Source: Lysobacteraceae bacterium (GTDB taxonomy: Bacteria; Bdellovibrionota; UBA1018; JAGTJX01). From it: a stretch of 64,000 bases of DNA. The position numbers and the translations under genes are program-made. Where the stretch lies: NCBI GenBank assembly GCA_023657465.1, contig JAGTJX010000002.1, positions 124,001-188,000 on the forward strand. Direction: 5' to 3'. Of the stretch, positions 16,667 through 25,193 are shown one piece after another. The number at the start of each line of letters is the position of its first letter. Positions within the stretch are counted from its first letter, which is position 1. The notes beneath the pieces were generated by a model. The model saw nothing but the letters and a program-made list of their open reading frames with translations, was not told the origin of the DNA and ran no database searches.

Positions 16667-17905
16667 TTATGAAGAAACGATTTCTAATTCTGGAAGAGGG
16701 AATACCATCTTGCCACCTTGGTTCATGTACTCTTTTTCACGACCCAAGATGCCCTTCTTGAAGTGCCAAGGTAGGACAACCATGTAATCAGGTTTCATCG
16801 CTTTGACTTCCTTCTCAGAGAGAATAGGGATAAGAGTTCCTGGAGTGAACGATCCAAACTTGTCTTCGTTCACTTCCGCTATCGCAACAAAATCAGAAGG
16901 GGAAATGCCGTAGTACTGAAGGAGAACGTTACCCTTGGTGGATGCTCCATAACCAAAAACTTTTTTGCCTGAGAGTTTAGCCTCGGCGAGGAAAGTTATG
17001 AGTTTGCTCTTCTGATCATTCATGCGATCAATAAAAGCTTTATAGGTGTCGAGGTTGAAAAGTCCTTCGGTCTTCTCCTGCTGAAGAATTGTGGTAACAA
17101 TCGGCGCTTCTGTAGGATGGAGAGAATTCTTCTTCGTGGCAGTGATGCAGAAGCTTCCGCCGTTCACATCGTTGAACTCGACATCCAAGATCACCATGTT
17201 CACAGCATCTAGAATCCATTTGATTTGTTTCAATCCGTAATACTCTAAGTGCTCATGGCAGATCGTATCGAATGAATTGGTCTTGAGCATCGCGCCTACA
17301 TAGCTCTGTTCAAACATCCACACGCCATCAGTGTCGAGTGCGTCTGCGATCTGCTGAGCAAATGCGATCGGGTCTTCGAGATCGTAGAACATGGCAATGG
17401 AGGTGAGCGCTTTCACCATTTTTCCTGGATAGGATTTTTTAATTGCAGCAGCAGAGAAAAACTCTGGAACGAGTTTGATGTAATCAGGATAGTAGTTCTT
17501 GAACTTCACTCCTGAAGGGTCAATTCCTAAGAAGAGTAAGTCTTGTCTCTCGTATGATCTCAAGAGAGTAGAGTCGTTACTTCCAATATCAACGACCATA
17601 TCTCCCGGAGAGAGCTTCACAAATTTTTGGATTTTCTGTGTGCGAGTTTTCAAGTGAGCAACCATCGATTGGTTGAGACCTGAGCGGTACCCATAATTCA
17701 TTCCGTACATTTGATTGAGATCGAAGTTGTGAGCGAGTTGAACGAGATCGCAGTTTTTGCATTTAACTAATGTCAGTTCGCCGGTAGGTACTTGCTGAGA
17801 TTTTGTTTTGGGGAAGATACCAGTGAAGGCCTGATCTCCTAATTCAACAATGGTATCAAATTTCTGGGTCTGACAAATTCTGCAGTGAGTAATTTTTTTT
17901 GACAT
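16667..17905 (-). CDS. Sugar C-methyltransferase (zinc-binding N-terminal, class I SAM)
   Basis: A 412-residue protein with the three-part layout of NDP-hexose C-methyltransferases (TylCIII-like): an N-terminal zinc site (CRICQTQKF and CKNCDLVQ), a SAM domain with VVDIGSNDSTLL near residue 88 and MFEQSYVGAM near 195, the HEHLEYYGLKQI motif near 218, and a C-terminal domain with GYGASTKGNVLLQYYGI near 320. Such enzymes add a methyl branch at C3 of a keto-deoxysugar. It heads a leftward run with the dehydratase-like gene, which could supply a keto-sugar substrate. Confidence 0.9.
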   Translation of the reverse strand: MSKKITHCRICQTQKFDTIVELGDQAFTGIFPKTKSQQVPTGELTLVKCKNCDLVQLAHNFDLNQMYGMNYGYRSGLNQSMVAHLKTRTQKIQKFVKLSPGDMVVDIGSNDSTLLRSYERQDLLFLGIDPSGVKFKNYYPDYIKLVPEFFSAAAIKKSYPGKMVKALTSIAMFYDLEDPIAFAQQIADALDTDGVWMFEQSYVGAMLKTNSFDTICHEHLEYYGLKQIKWILDAVNMVILDVEFNDVNGGSFCITATKKNSLHPTEAPIVTTILQQEKTEGLFNLDTYKAFIDRMNDQKSKLITFLAEAKLSGKKVFGYGASTKGNVLLQYYGISPSDFVAIAEVNEDKFGSFTPGTLIPILSEKEVKAMKPDYMVVLPWHFKKGILGREKEYMNQGGKMVFPLPELEIVSS

Positions 17906-17976
17906 TGTCCTAAGAATCTCTTCTAAGTGATTTTCTTAGTCAATTAAAAACACCATGCGTTAGCGGCTTAAATGCG

Positions 17977-19257
17977 TTACAAATTAAAGCGTTTAGCACG
18001 ATATTCACACATGAGTTTCCCTGGAATATCGACACCCCAGTAATCATCGTGTTCAGGGCTCACCTTGATGTGAATGGGCTTATCGCAGGGTATCGGTTTG
18101 ACTGTTGATTCCCTCAGCTGTCCAATCCACGTTAGCCCACCCGTTCGTTTAATCTCAAAAAGATAGAGATTATGGATGAATACAAATGCGAGTAACCAAT
18201 TGAAAGTTTTCTGACTAAACCTACCAGAGAGTCGTGTGAGTTGACTCAAGGTGAAGATCAGTGCGATTTGAGACATGTTCATGCTGTATCGATTGTAATG
18301 CCAATACCAATAACTGCGATCACGTGCGTAAAGACTAAACGCAACTTTCCTCACAATCCAAGAAAGTGCCACGGTGGCTAAAAACGCAAGCGGTACGATG
18401 TAGATGAGTCGTTCCTGAGCGGTCTTGGTTTTGAAAAAAGCTCTTGAGTAGAGTGTAATGACTAGAACGCTGAACAGCCAAAATAGAGGTTCGTAGTACG
18501 CAATGTACTGAGTCGTGTGAGTTCCAAAGAGAGGAGCAAAGAGGAAATGATTCATGACGGTGTAATAAATTCTCTCCATGAAGGTGTTCAAGAGAATGAT
18601 GTGGTCTTTGAAATGTCTCTCGTCTCGATAAATGATGTTGATGATTCCAATACAAATCAGTCCAATAGTAATCGCAGATTCTTTCCAAGATTCACGAGTA
18701 GTCGACTTACGTTGTAACCAGGCTCTCAGTGCAAAAAGAGGAGCAAACATGAGACTCTCGCCAGCAGAGAAACCAAAAAGAATTGCGATGATGATGTGAA
18801 CGGGCTTCGTCTCACGGTCTAATCGTCTCATTGCGAGTAATCCCAAGCCAAAACTAAAATACCAATGGAGATTGCAGAGGTTGCCGAGGCACTCACCAAT
18901 ACCTGCAACTACACAAAGAGTTCCAGCAATGAAAAATCTGTTTTTGGCTTTGGTTATGATGTGTTCAAAATCATCGTGAACAAAGTAAGCAATCACTGCA
19001 GATGCGCAGAGAATATAAGTCTCAAAATAAAAATGAGCTAGCGCCTCAAGAGGTACATAAGTTCCAATGATTGCAATGAATCTTTGGATGATCGTTTGAT
19101 ATCCTGCAATGGGAAGTAAAAGACTGCCCCAACCTAATTCAAAAGCAGATCTAGCGTAATCATTCGCATCCTCTGCCCAAAGGTTTAAGTGCATGAGTCG
19201 GTCATACGCCCTCACGTTGAACAAGAGTACGCAGAGAATGAACGCACGTAAGATCAT
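17977..19257 (-). CDS. Polytopic membrane protein, unknown function
   Basis: About 426 residues with around ten hydrophobic segments and a C-terminal soluble tail with HIKVSPEHDDYWG. The ATG at 19257 makes an ATGA overlap with galE and is preferred over the ATG at 19278, which would overlap more. An acidic motif after the first helix (LNLWAEDANDYARSAF, near residue 25) and the overall shape resemble GT-C-type glycosyltransferases, but no family was recognised with certainty. It follows galE in a coupled pair, so a role in glycan assembly is likely. Confidence 0.72.
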   Translation of the reverse strand: MILRAFILCVLLFNVRAYDRLMHLNLWAEDANDYARSAFELGWGSLLLPIAGYQTIIQRFIAIIGTYVPLEALAHFYFETYILCASAVIAYFVHDDFEHIITKAKNRFFIAGTLCVVAGIGECLGNLCNLHWYFSFGLGLLAMRRLDRETKPVHIIIAILFGFSAGESLMFAPLFALRAWLQRKSTTRESWKESAITIGLICIGIINIIYRDERHFKDHIILLNTFMERIYYTVMNHFLFAPLFGTHTTQYIAYYEPLFWLFSVLVITLYSRAFFKTKTAQERLIYIVPLAFLATVALSWIVRKVAFSLYARDRSYWYWHYNRYSMNMSQIALIFTLSQLTRLSGRFSQKTFNWLLAFVFIHNLYLFEIKRTGGLTWIGQLRESTVKPIPCDKPIHIKVSPEHDDYWGVDIPGKLMCEYRAKRFNL

Positions 19258-20225
19258 AGTTTTTGGATCCACTTCCAAGCATCTCGGATGATGTGATCAA
19301 TAGAAGAGTGCTGAAGTTTCCATCCCAGCTCCCTCTTGGCTAGGCTCGCATCGGCAACAAGTACAGGTGGATCTCCTGCACGGCGAGGGGAGTGTTTCAC
19401 TTTGAGTTTCTTGCCCGAGACTTTTTCAGCGGCTTTGATGATTTCTAGAACACTTGTTCCTGTCTCAGTCCCGAGATTAAACGCATGCACTCCAGGTTTT
19501 TTCTCCAGGTACTTGAGCGCAAGCACATGCGCCTCTGCTAAATCCATCACGTGAATGTAATCACGGATGCAGCTTCCGTCTGCTGTCGGATAATCGGTGC
19601 CCAAGACTTCGATCTCTGCTCTCTTGCCCAGAGCAGTCTGAAGCGTGAGTGGAATGAGGTGAGTCTCAGGATGGTGATTCTCACCGATCTCTCCTTCAGG
19701 ATCTGCTCCTGCGGCGTTGAAATATCTCAGAGAGACACTCTCTAGTCCGTAAGCCGTGTGAGCATCCCGCAAGATCTGCTCGACCATGAGTTTGGTCTGG
19801 CCGTAAGGATTGATCGGATGTTGAGGAGTGGATTCGGTAATCGGAATGATCTTGGGTTCACCGTAAGTCGCGCAGGTACTTGAAAAAACGAGCTTCGAGC
19901 ACTTCGCTGATTTCATCGCCTTCAAAAGATTGAGAGTGCCAAGGACATTGTTCTCGTAATACTTCACTGGCTCGCGCACAGACTCTCCGACGTAAGCATA
20001 AGCTGCGAAGTGTAGCACGCTCTCAGGTTCAAACTGATTGAGAGCATCGGTGAGTGCTTCTAAATTGAGTAAGTCGATCTTCTCAAGATCTCCCCATTTC
20101 ACGGCTTCAGCGTGACCGTGTACAAGATTGTCGATGACTAAGATCTCATGGCCATCATGGGCTAATCTCTTGACAGCGTGAGAGCCAACATATCCTGCTC
20201 CACCTGTAACAATGATTTTTGCCAT
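19254..20225 (-). CDS. galE: UDP-glucose 4-epimerase
   Basis: It interconverts UDP-glucose and UDP-galactose. The 323-residue protein has VTGGAGYVGSHA at the N-terminus, FAAYAYVGESV, SSTCATYGEP and the catalytic YGQTKLMVEQ near residue 145, RYFNAAGADPEGEIGE near 175 and DGSCIRDYIHVMDLA near 215, all diagnostic of GalE. The stop overlaps the start of the next membrane gene as ATGA. It closes the polysaccharide region and can supply galactose for the alpha-1,2-fucosyltransferase acceptor. Confidence 0.96.
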   Translation of the reverse strand: MAKIIVTGGAGYVGSHAVKRLAHDGHEILVIDNLVHGHAEAVKWGDLEKIDLLNLEALTDALNQFEPESVLHFAAYAYVGESVREPVKYYENNVLGTLNLLKAMKSAKCSKLVFSSTCATYGEPKIIPITESTPQHPINPYGQTKLMVEQILRDAHTAYGLESVSLRYFNAAGADPEGEIGENHHPETHLIPLTLQTALGKRAEIEVLGTDYPTADGSCIRDYIHVMDLAEAHVLALKYLEKKPGVHAFNLGTETGTSVLEIIKAAEKVSGKKLKVKHSPRRAGDPPVLVADASLAKRELGWKLQHSSIDHIIRDAWKWIQKL

Positions 20226-20231
20226 AACGCT

Positions 20232-20552
20232 TTATCGAGTCGTTTTTTTATTTAGTTTTTGTCCGCCTTGGAGAGCTTCGCGGACGATTTCTTTTTTGGA
20301 CTTAGTCCAGAACTGACGAGTCTCAGCGATGAGTTCTTCAATCGCACGAAGTTCGTCTTCGAGTTCCCACTTCGACAGAAGCATTGCTGCCATGTCTTCG
20401 TGAGTCTCAGGCATCTTCATGCTGTCATGGACTTTGAGTTTATGACGGATACCTAAGCTTCGCTGAATGAGCTCCATCTTCTGGTCCCGATCAAACCCAC
20501 CGATATCCGCTGGAGGGCTTTTTCGTGATTTAGTGTCTTTAGTATCAGCCAT
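20232..20552 (-). CDS. Small charged protein, unknown
   Basis: A 106-residue soluble protein with no recognised domain. It is rich in Lys and Glu and has a predicted alpha-helical middle (ELEDELRAIEELIAETRQFW, residues about 65-85). It begins five bases after the aconitase stop and ends six bases before galE, so it is probably in the same leftward transcript. The position and start look real; the function is unknown. Confidence 0.65.
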   Translation of the reverse strand: MADTKDTKSRKSPPADIGGFDRDQKMELIQRSLGIRHKLKVHDSMKMPETHEDMAAMLLSKWELEDELRAIEELIAETRQFWTKSKKEIVREALQGGQKLNKKTTR

Positions 20553-20556
20553 GGCT

Positions 20557-23235
20557 TCAGTTCCCTTTGACGATCTGTCTTAGCACGTAAGGTAGAATTC
20601 CACCATTTTTGTAGTATTCGACCTCGTTAGGGGTATCGATACGTACTTTGACTTGAAAGGTTGTTTTTTTGCCGCTCGAATCCACAGCATTCACAGTGAG
20701 TGTGCCACCAGCCGTAACACTTGTGACGCCATCGATGTCAAAGGTTTCTGTGCCCTTGAGACCTAGTGTTTCTGCGTTCTCGCCCGTTTTGAATTGGAGG
20801 GGGAGTACACCCATTCCTACCAAGTTACTGCGGTGAATACGCTCGAAGCTCTCTGCGATCACAGCTCTGACTCCTAAGAGTAGAGTGCCTTTTGCTGCCC
20901 AGTCACGGCTTGATCCTGTGCCGTATTCCTTGCCTGCGATGATCATGAGAGGAGTCTTCTCGGATTGATATTGCATCGATGTATCGTAGATCGAACCTTG
21001 CTTACCACTTGGCTGATGAACTGATACTCCTCCTTCAATTCCTGGAGTGAGTTGGTTCTTGAGACGTACGTTTGCGAACGTTCCACGCATCATGATCTCG
21101 TGGTTACCTCTGCGTGCGCCGTAGGAGTTGAAGTCCTTCGCGTCCACTCCAAGACTGCCCAAGTACGCTGCTGCAGTGGACTTCTTAGAGATATCGCCTG
21201 CAGGAGAGATATGGTCAGTTGTGATGGAGTCTTTGAGGAGAGCAAGAAGCTTAGCACCCTTGATATTCGTGATCGGAGGCACATCCATGGTCATCGTTTC
21301 GAAGAATGGAGGAGCTTTGATGTAAGTGGACTTCGCATCCCACTTGTAGAGATCGCCTTTGGGGAATTGAATTCCCTGCCAGTTTTCGTCACCCTTAAAC
21401 ACATCGCTATATGACTCTTTGAACATTTCTCCAGTAACGTGCTTGGAGCTCACTGCTGCAATCTCATCTGACGATGGCCAAATGTCTTTCAAGAAAACGT
21501 CGTTGCCATCTTTGCCTTTCCCGATTGGATCTTTCGTCAGATTAACCTGGAGATGTCCTGCGATTGCGTAAGCGACAACGAGTGCAGGGGAAGCGAGATA
21601 GTTTGCTCTCACATTCGGATGCACGCGACCTTCAAAGTTACGGTTACCAGAGAGAACGCTTGAGACTGCGAGTCCTCCGTCTACGATGTTCTTCATGATG
21701 TCAGCAGCAAGTGGGCCAGAGTTACCGATGCAGGTCGTGCAGCCGTATCCGACAACGTTGAACTTGAGGGCTTCCAGTGGTTTCATCAGTCCTGAAGCGT
21801 TCAAATAATCGGTGACGACCTTAGATCCAGGAGCAAGTGATGTCTTCACCCAAGGTTTCACAGTGAGGCCTTTTGCTACAGCTTTCTGTGCGAGTAATCC
21901 CGCTGCGATGAGGCCAGCTGGATTCGAAGTATTCGTGCAAGAGGTGATCGCTGCGATAACGACAGATCCGTGAGAGAGATTGCCTTGAGACTTCTTAGGA
22001 TCCACTTCTTCAGGTTTCTTCTGAAGAACGGTCGCGAGATTCTTATAAAAATTATCAGTCATGTTCGACAGACTCACGCGGTCTTGTGGACGTGAAGGTC
22101 CTGCAAGCGATGGCTCAACAGATCCAAGGTCAAGATCGAGTACATCGCTGTACTCAGCGTCTGGCTGACCTGCAGTGAACCACATGCCTTGTTCTTGGTA
22201 ATAAGCTTCAACCAGTGGAACGAGGTGCGAGCGGTTAGTGAGCTTGAGGTATTCAGAGGTCTTCTCATCGACTGGGAAGATTCCGCAGGTAGCGCCGTAT
22301 TCTGGTGCCATGTTTGCGATCGTCGCACGGTCTGCAAGAGTGAGGTTTGCAAGTCCAGGTCCGTAGAATTCTACGAATTTTCCTACGACGCCTTTTTTGC
22401 GGAGTAAGTGAGTTACCGTGAGAACCAAGTCTGTGGCTGTGGTTCCTGGCTTCATTTTGCCAGTGAGTTTGAATCCCACGACTTGAGGGATGAGCATGAC
22501 GGAAGGTTGGCCTAACATTGCAGCTTCGGCTTCGATACCGCCTACGCCCCAGCCTAATACGCCTAGACCATTGATCATGGTGGTGTGTGAATCAGTGCCT
22601 ACGAGAGTGTCTGGGTAAACCCAAGTTTCGCCGTCTTTTTCACCTGTCATCGCAACGTGAGCGAGAAATTCCAAGTTCACTTGGTGAACGATTCCAGTAT
22701 CGGGTGGAACAACTCTGAAGTTCTTGAACGCGCTCTGACCCCAACGGAGGAACTCGTAGCGCTCTTGATTGCGTGAGAATTCCAAATCTGAGTTTTGCTT
22801 CAGCGCTTGTGGAGTTCCGAAGTAATCAACTTGTACCGAGTGATCGATCACGAGATCTGCAGGTTGAAGCGGATTAATGCGTGATGGATCTCCGCCTAAG
22901 CGTTTCACTGCGTCCCTCATCGCTGCGAGATCGGCTACGACAGGAACTCCTGTGAAGTCTTGAAGGAGAATGCGTGCGGGCATGAACTGGATTTCTTTGT
23001 CAGGCTCGGCTTTTGGATTCCATTCAGCGATAGCAACCACGTCGCCTTTTTTCATCGCGATACCATCTTCACCCCTGAGGAGATTCTCTAAGAGAATCTT
23101 GAGTGAGAAGGGAAGTTTGGCGAGAGATTTTCCTGATGATTTTTCAAACGTTTTTAGTGAGTGGAAGGAGTAGTTTTTTCCGCCAACTTTGAGGGTGGAC
23201 TTGGTGCCGAAGCTATTGAGATTTTTGGTTGTCAT
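20557..23235 (-). CDS. acnA: Aconitate hydratase A
   Basis: The TCA-cycle enzyme interconverting citrate and isocitrate, 892 residues, full length for AcnA/IRP1-type aconitases. Three cluster cysteines are visible: AAITSCTNTSNP near residue 437 and GYGCTTCIGNSG near 500. LVGTDSHTTMINGLGVLGWG and the C-terminal swivel domain with EYGTGSSRDWAAKG are also present. A short dyad, GTTAA-CAAA-TTAAC, lies just upstream of the start (23239-23252) and might be an operator or start-region structure. It lies divergent from the zincin pseudogene. Confidence 0.97.
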   Translation of the reverse strand: MTTKNLNSFGTKSTLKVGGKNYSFHSLKTFEKSSGKSLAKLPFSLKILLENLLRGEDGIAMKKGDVVAIAEWNPKAEPDKEIQFMPARILLQDFTGVPVVADLAAMRDAVKRLGGDPSRINPLQPADLVIDHSVQVDYFGTPQALKQNSDLEFSRNQERYEFLRWGQSAFKNFRVVPPDTGIVHQVNLEFLAHVAMTGEKDGETWVYPDTLVGTDSHTTMINGLGVLGWGVGGIEAEAAMLGQPSVMLIPQVVGFKLTGKMKPGTTATDLVLTVTHLLRKKGVVGKFVEFYGPGLANLTLADRATIANMAPEYGATCGIFPVDEKTSEYLKLTNRSHLVPLVEAYYQEQGMWFTAGQPDAEYSDVLDLDLGSVEPSLAGPSRPQDRVSLSNMTDNFYKNLATVLQKKPEEVDPKKSQGNLSHGSVVIAAITSCTNTSNPAGLIAAGLLAQKAVAKGLTVKPWVKTSLAPGSKVVTDYLNASGLMKPLEALKFNVVGYGCTTCIGNSGPLAADIMKNIVDGGLAVSSVLSGNRNFEGRVHPNVRANYLASPALVVAYAIAGHLQVNLTKDPIGKGKDGNDVFLKDIWPSSDEIAAVSSKHVTGEMFKESYSDVFKGDENWQGIQFPKGDLYKWDAKSTYIKAPPFFETMTMDVPPITNIKGAKLLALLKDSITTDHISPAGDISKKSTAAAYLGSLGVDAKDFNSYGARRGNHEIMMRGTFANVRLKNQLTPGIEGGVSVHQPSGKQGSIYDTSMQYQSEKTPLMIIAGKEYGTGSSRDWAAKGTLLLGVRAVIAESFERIHRSNLVGMGVLPLQFKTGENAETLGLKGTETFDIDGVTSVTAGGTLTVNAVDSSGKKTTFQVKVRIDTPNEVEYYKNGGILPYVLRQIVKGN

Positions 23236-23403
23236 AGTGTTAACAAATTAACCGATTTTTTAGGGTAACGCGGCATGGTATTTTTTTAGGTCAATTTCGA
23301 CACAGTTTTGCGCTGATGCACTTGCTTAATTTTTAGATACTTTACTGGCCCTTAGTCCTCTAAAATTGAGGTTTTTTGGAACCACTTTCGCTTTATAGAC
23401 GGT

Positions 23404-24230
23404 ATGAGATTCATTGGATCTAAGGCCATTATTTTAGCAGTTTTGATAGTAACACTGCCTGCGGAAAGCCTGCTCGTTTGAGCTCCAGTGCATCTAGTCT
23501 GAGTGACAATGAGTTTGAGTCGTCTTGGTATTACTTTAATCGTGCGCACGTATTGGGAATTGAAGTGTTTTACGAGCCGGGTGCTGAGCCTTACGTAGGA
23601 CTTACTGATTCTGGTACTAACTCGATGCCTTATTGGCAAATTCTAGAAAGTAACATTCAATCATTATTCCAAACTAGGGCGATCATGCCATTGTTCCAAA
23701 TTCCTAAAAATATTGAAAACATGACTCAAATTGAAGCTCAGAGCAAAGCCTCTTGGAATGATGAAGAAATATATAGTTTGGGTACTCAATTAAGAAAGTC
23801 TCATGCCAAAGACGGCGAAACTCGTTTTGTTATTCTGTTTCTAAAAGGAAATTATAATGATGGAAAAAAGATTCTAGAAAAAGTTCAAGGCATTGCTGCA
23901 GGTGGAACGAGAGTTATTGGGATTTTCAAACAAGTGATTATAGATTCGTTTACCGAACAGTCGACTCTGGTTAATAAAATGGTTTATTCACTGGGGCTAG
24001 TCAATAACGGACTGCCAATGATCGCAGGTCTTAAAGATTTTTATGAAGGTCACGGTGAAGGTCAGTTCCATTGTGATAATCCAAACTGCGTCATGCATTG
24101 GACATCGACCAATCCGAATGCTTCAGAAGAGTTTTGGGATAGTTTAAAAAAATCTGGATTAGTTTCTTTGTTTGGAGATGAGTGCTTGAAAGACGCGAGA
24201 CTTTACACTGGCAATTCAGAAAATCTATAA
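23404..24230 (+). pseudogene. Decayed exported zincin-like lipoprotein (frameshifted, active site lost)
   Basis: A broken paralogue of the gene at 24366. The ATG at 23404 opens a signal peptide (RFIGSKAIILAVLIVTL) that meets a stop after 25 codons; reading one base out gives ACGKPARLSSSASS, so restoring one base near 23458 would recreate a lipobox (VTLAC) and join the frames. The body aligns with the intact copy throughout: NEFESSWYYF, GAEPYVG, MPYWQILE, GGTRVIGIFKQVI and the final CDNPNCVMHW. The zinc motif is gone: where the paralogue has HEMGHALGLVNNG this one has NKMVYSLGLVNNG. Two independent lesions make a pseudogene the best reading; a short protein from the TTG at 23478 without export signal is the alternative. 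Confidence 0.8.
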
Positions 24231-24259
24231 GTGGAAATTAAAACTCGCTGATTTGTCAT

Positions 24260-24330
24260 TGATACCTGAGTGTATAAAAGATCTACACTGACTCGTGTTT
24301 ATAACTGTATTTACGAGTTATTACGCTCTT
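24260..24330. other. Intergenic stretch with two short dyads
   Basis: Between the decayed and intact zincin genes there are AGTGTA...TACACT (24269-24289) and ACTCGT...ACGAGT (24291-24318). Either may be a weak terminator or operator. No T-run follows closely, so this is not called a terminator. Confidence 0.25.
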
Positions 24331-24365
24331 TTTGAGCTGGCACTCTTCTCGCAATAGGAGACCCC

Positions 24366-25193
24366 TTGAGTATGGTTTCACGTTTTTTACTAACTTTGAT
24401 TCTGTCTATAGCCCTCGTAAACTCGAGCTGTGGACCTCTTTCTGATGGAGCTTCTGGCTTAAGCCAGAACCAATTCGAATCCTCGAAGTATTATTTTTCA
24501 AGTGTGAAGAAGGTCGCAGTAGAAGTCATCTACGAGCAGGGTGCTGATCCCTATATCGGAATGACTCAGACTCCCTATAATCGCATTCCTTACTGGCAGA
24601 TTTTAGAGGAAAACTTAAGAGCACTCTATCAAGGGAGAACCTTGCAACCTCAGTTCGTTGTTCCTAAGGATCTTACTCAAATGAGACAGATCACCAAGCA
24701 AAACAAAACTGAATGGACTGATCAAGAGATCTATGACTTGTCTGAAACTGTAAGACTCAATCACTCTTCTTCTGAACAAGCTCATTTTCTCGTTCTTTTT
24801 TTAAACGGGTACTACAAAAGCAGCGCAGGTGTGCAACCTAAAACTCTCGGAGTGAGCATCGGTGGTACGAGCGTGATTGCGATGTTCAAGCAAGTGATCG
24901 AAGCCAGTAGTTCAGCTATCGCTTCATCGACGGACAAGTATGTCGAACAAAGTACGCTGGTTCACGAAATGGGGCATGCCTTAGGTCTCGTGAATAATGG
25001 ATTGCCAATGGTGAATGGACATGATGATCTCCAGCACACTACTCACTGCTCTAATCCCAACTGTGTGATGTATTGGGAGAACTCTGGAAGTCAGGCCCTT
25101 TCTGCTTTTATTAATAAGATTAATCAAACGGGTAGCGTAGTGATGTTTGATTCCGCCTGCTTAAACGATGCTCGAAATTTTATGGTTCAGTAG
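24366..25193 (+). CDS. Exported zincin-like metalloprotease lipoprotein
   Basis: A 275-residue predicted lipoprotein: hydrophobic signal followed by VNSSCGP, Cys22 as lipidation site. The catalytic motif HEMGHALGLVNNG lies at residues 200-212, an HEXXH with a following glycine turn as in metzincin-like peptidases; the third zinc ligand is not certain (Asn, or His/Asp in GHDDLQHTTH). A late Cys pair (CSNPNC) may form a disulfide. AGGAG sits five bases before the TTG at 24366; the ATG at 24372 is the alternative. Its 3' end overlaps the convergent membrane gene by 33 bases. Confidence 0.82.
   Translation: MSMVSRFLLTLILSIALVNSSCGPLSDGASGLSQNQFESSKYYFSSVKKVAVEVIYEQGADPYIGMTQTPYNRIPYWQILEENLRALYQGRTLQPQFVVPKDLTQMRQITKQNKTEWTDQEIYDLSETVRLNHSSSEQAHFLVLFLNGYYKSSAGVQPKTLGVSIGGTSVIAMFKQVIEASSSAIASSTDKYVEQSTLVHEMGHALGLVNNGLPMVNGHDDLQHTTHCSNPNCVMYWENSGSQALSAFINKINQTGSVVMFDSACLNDARNFMVQ

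Noticed and set aside
18335-18688. A 117-codon minus-strand frame in the membrane gene at 17977-19257.
   Set aside because: The overlapping membrane protein has consistent hydrophobic segments and coupled start; the other frame is His-rich noise.
21052-21414. A 120-codon plus-strand frame inside acnA.
   Set aside because: It is opposite conserved aconitase sequence and has no features of its own.
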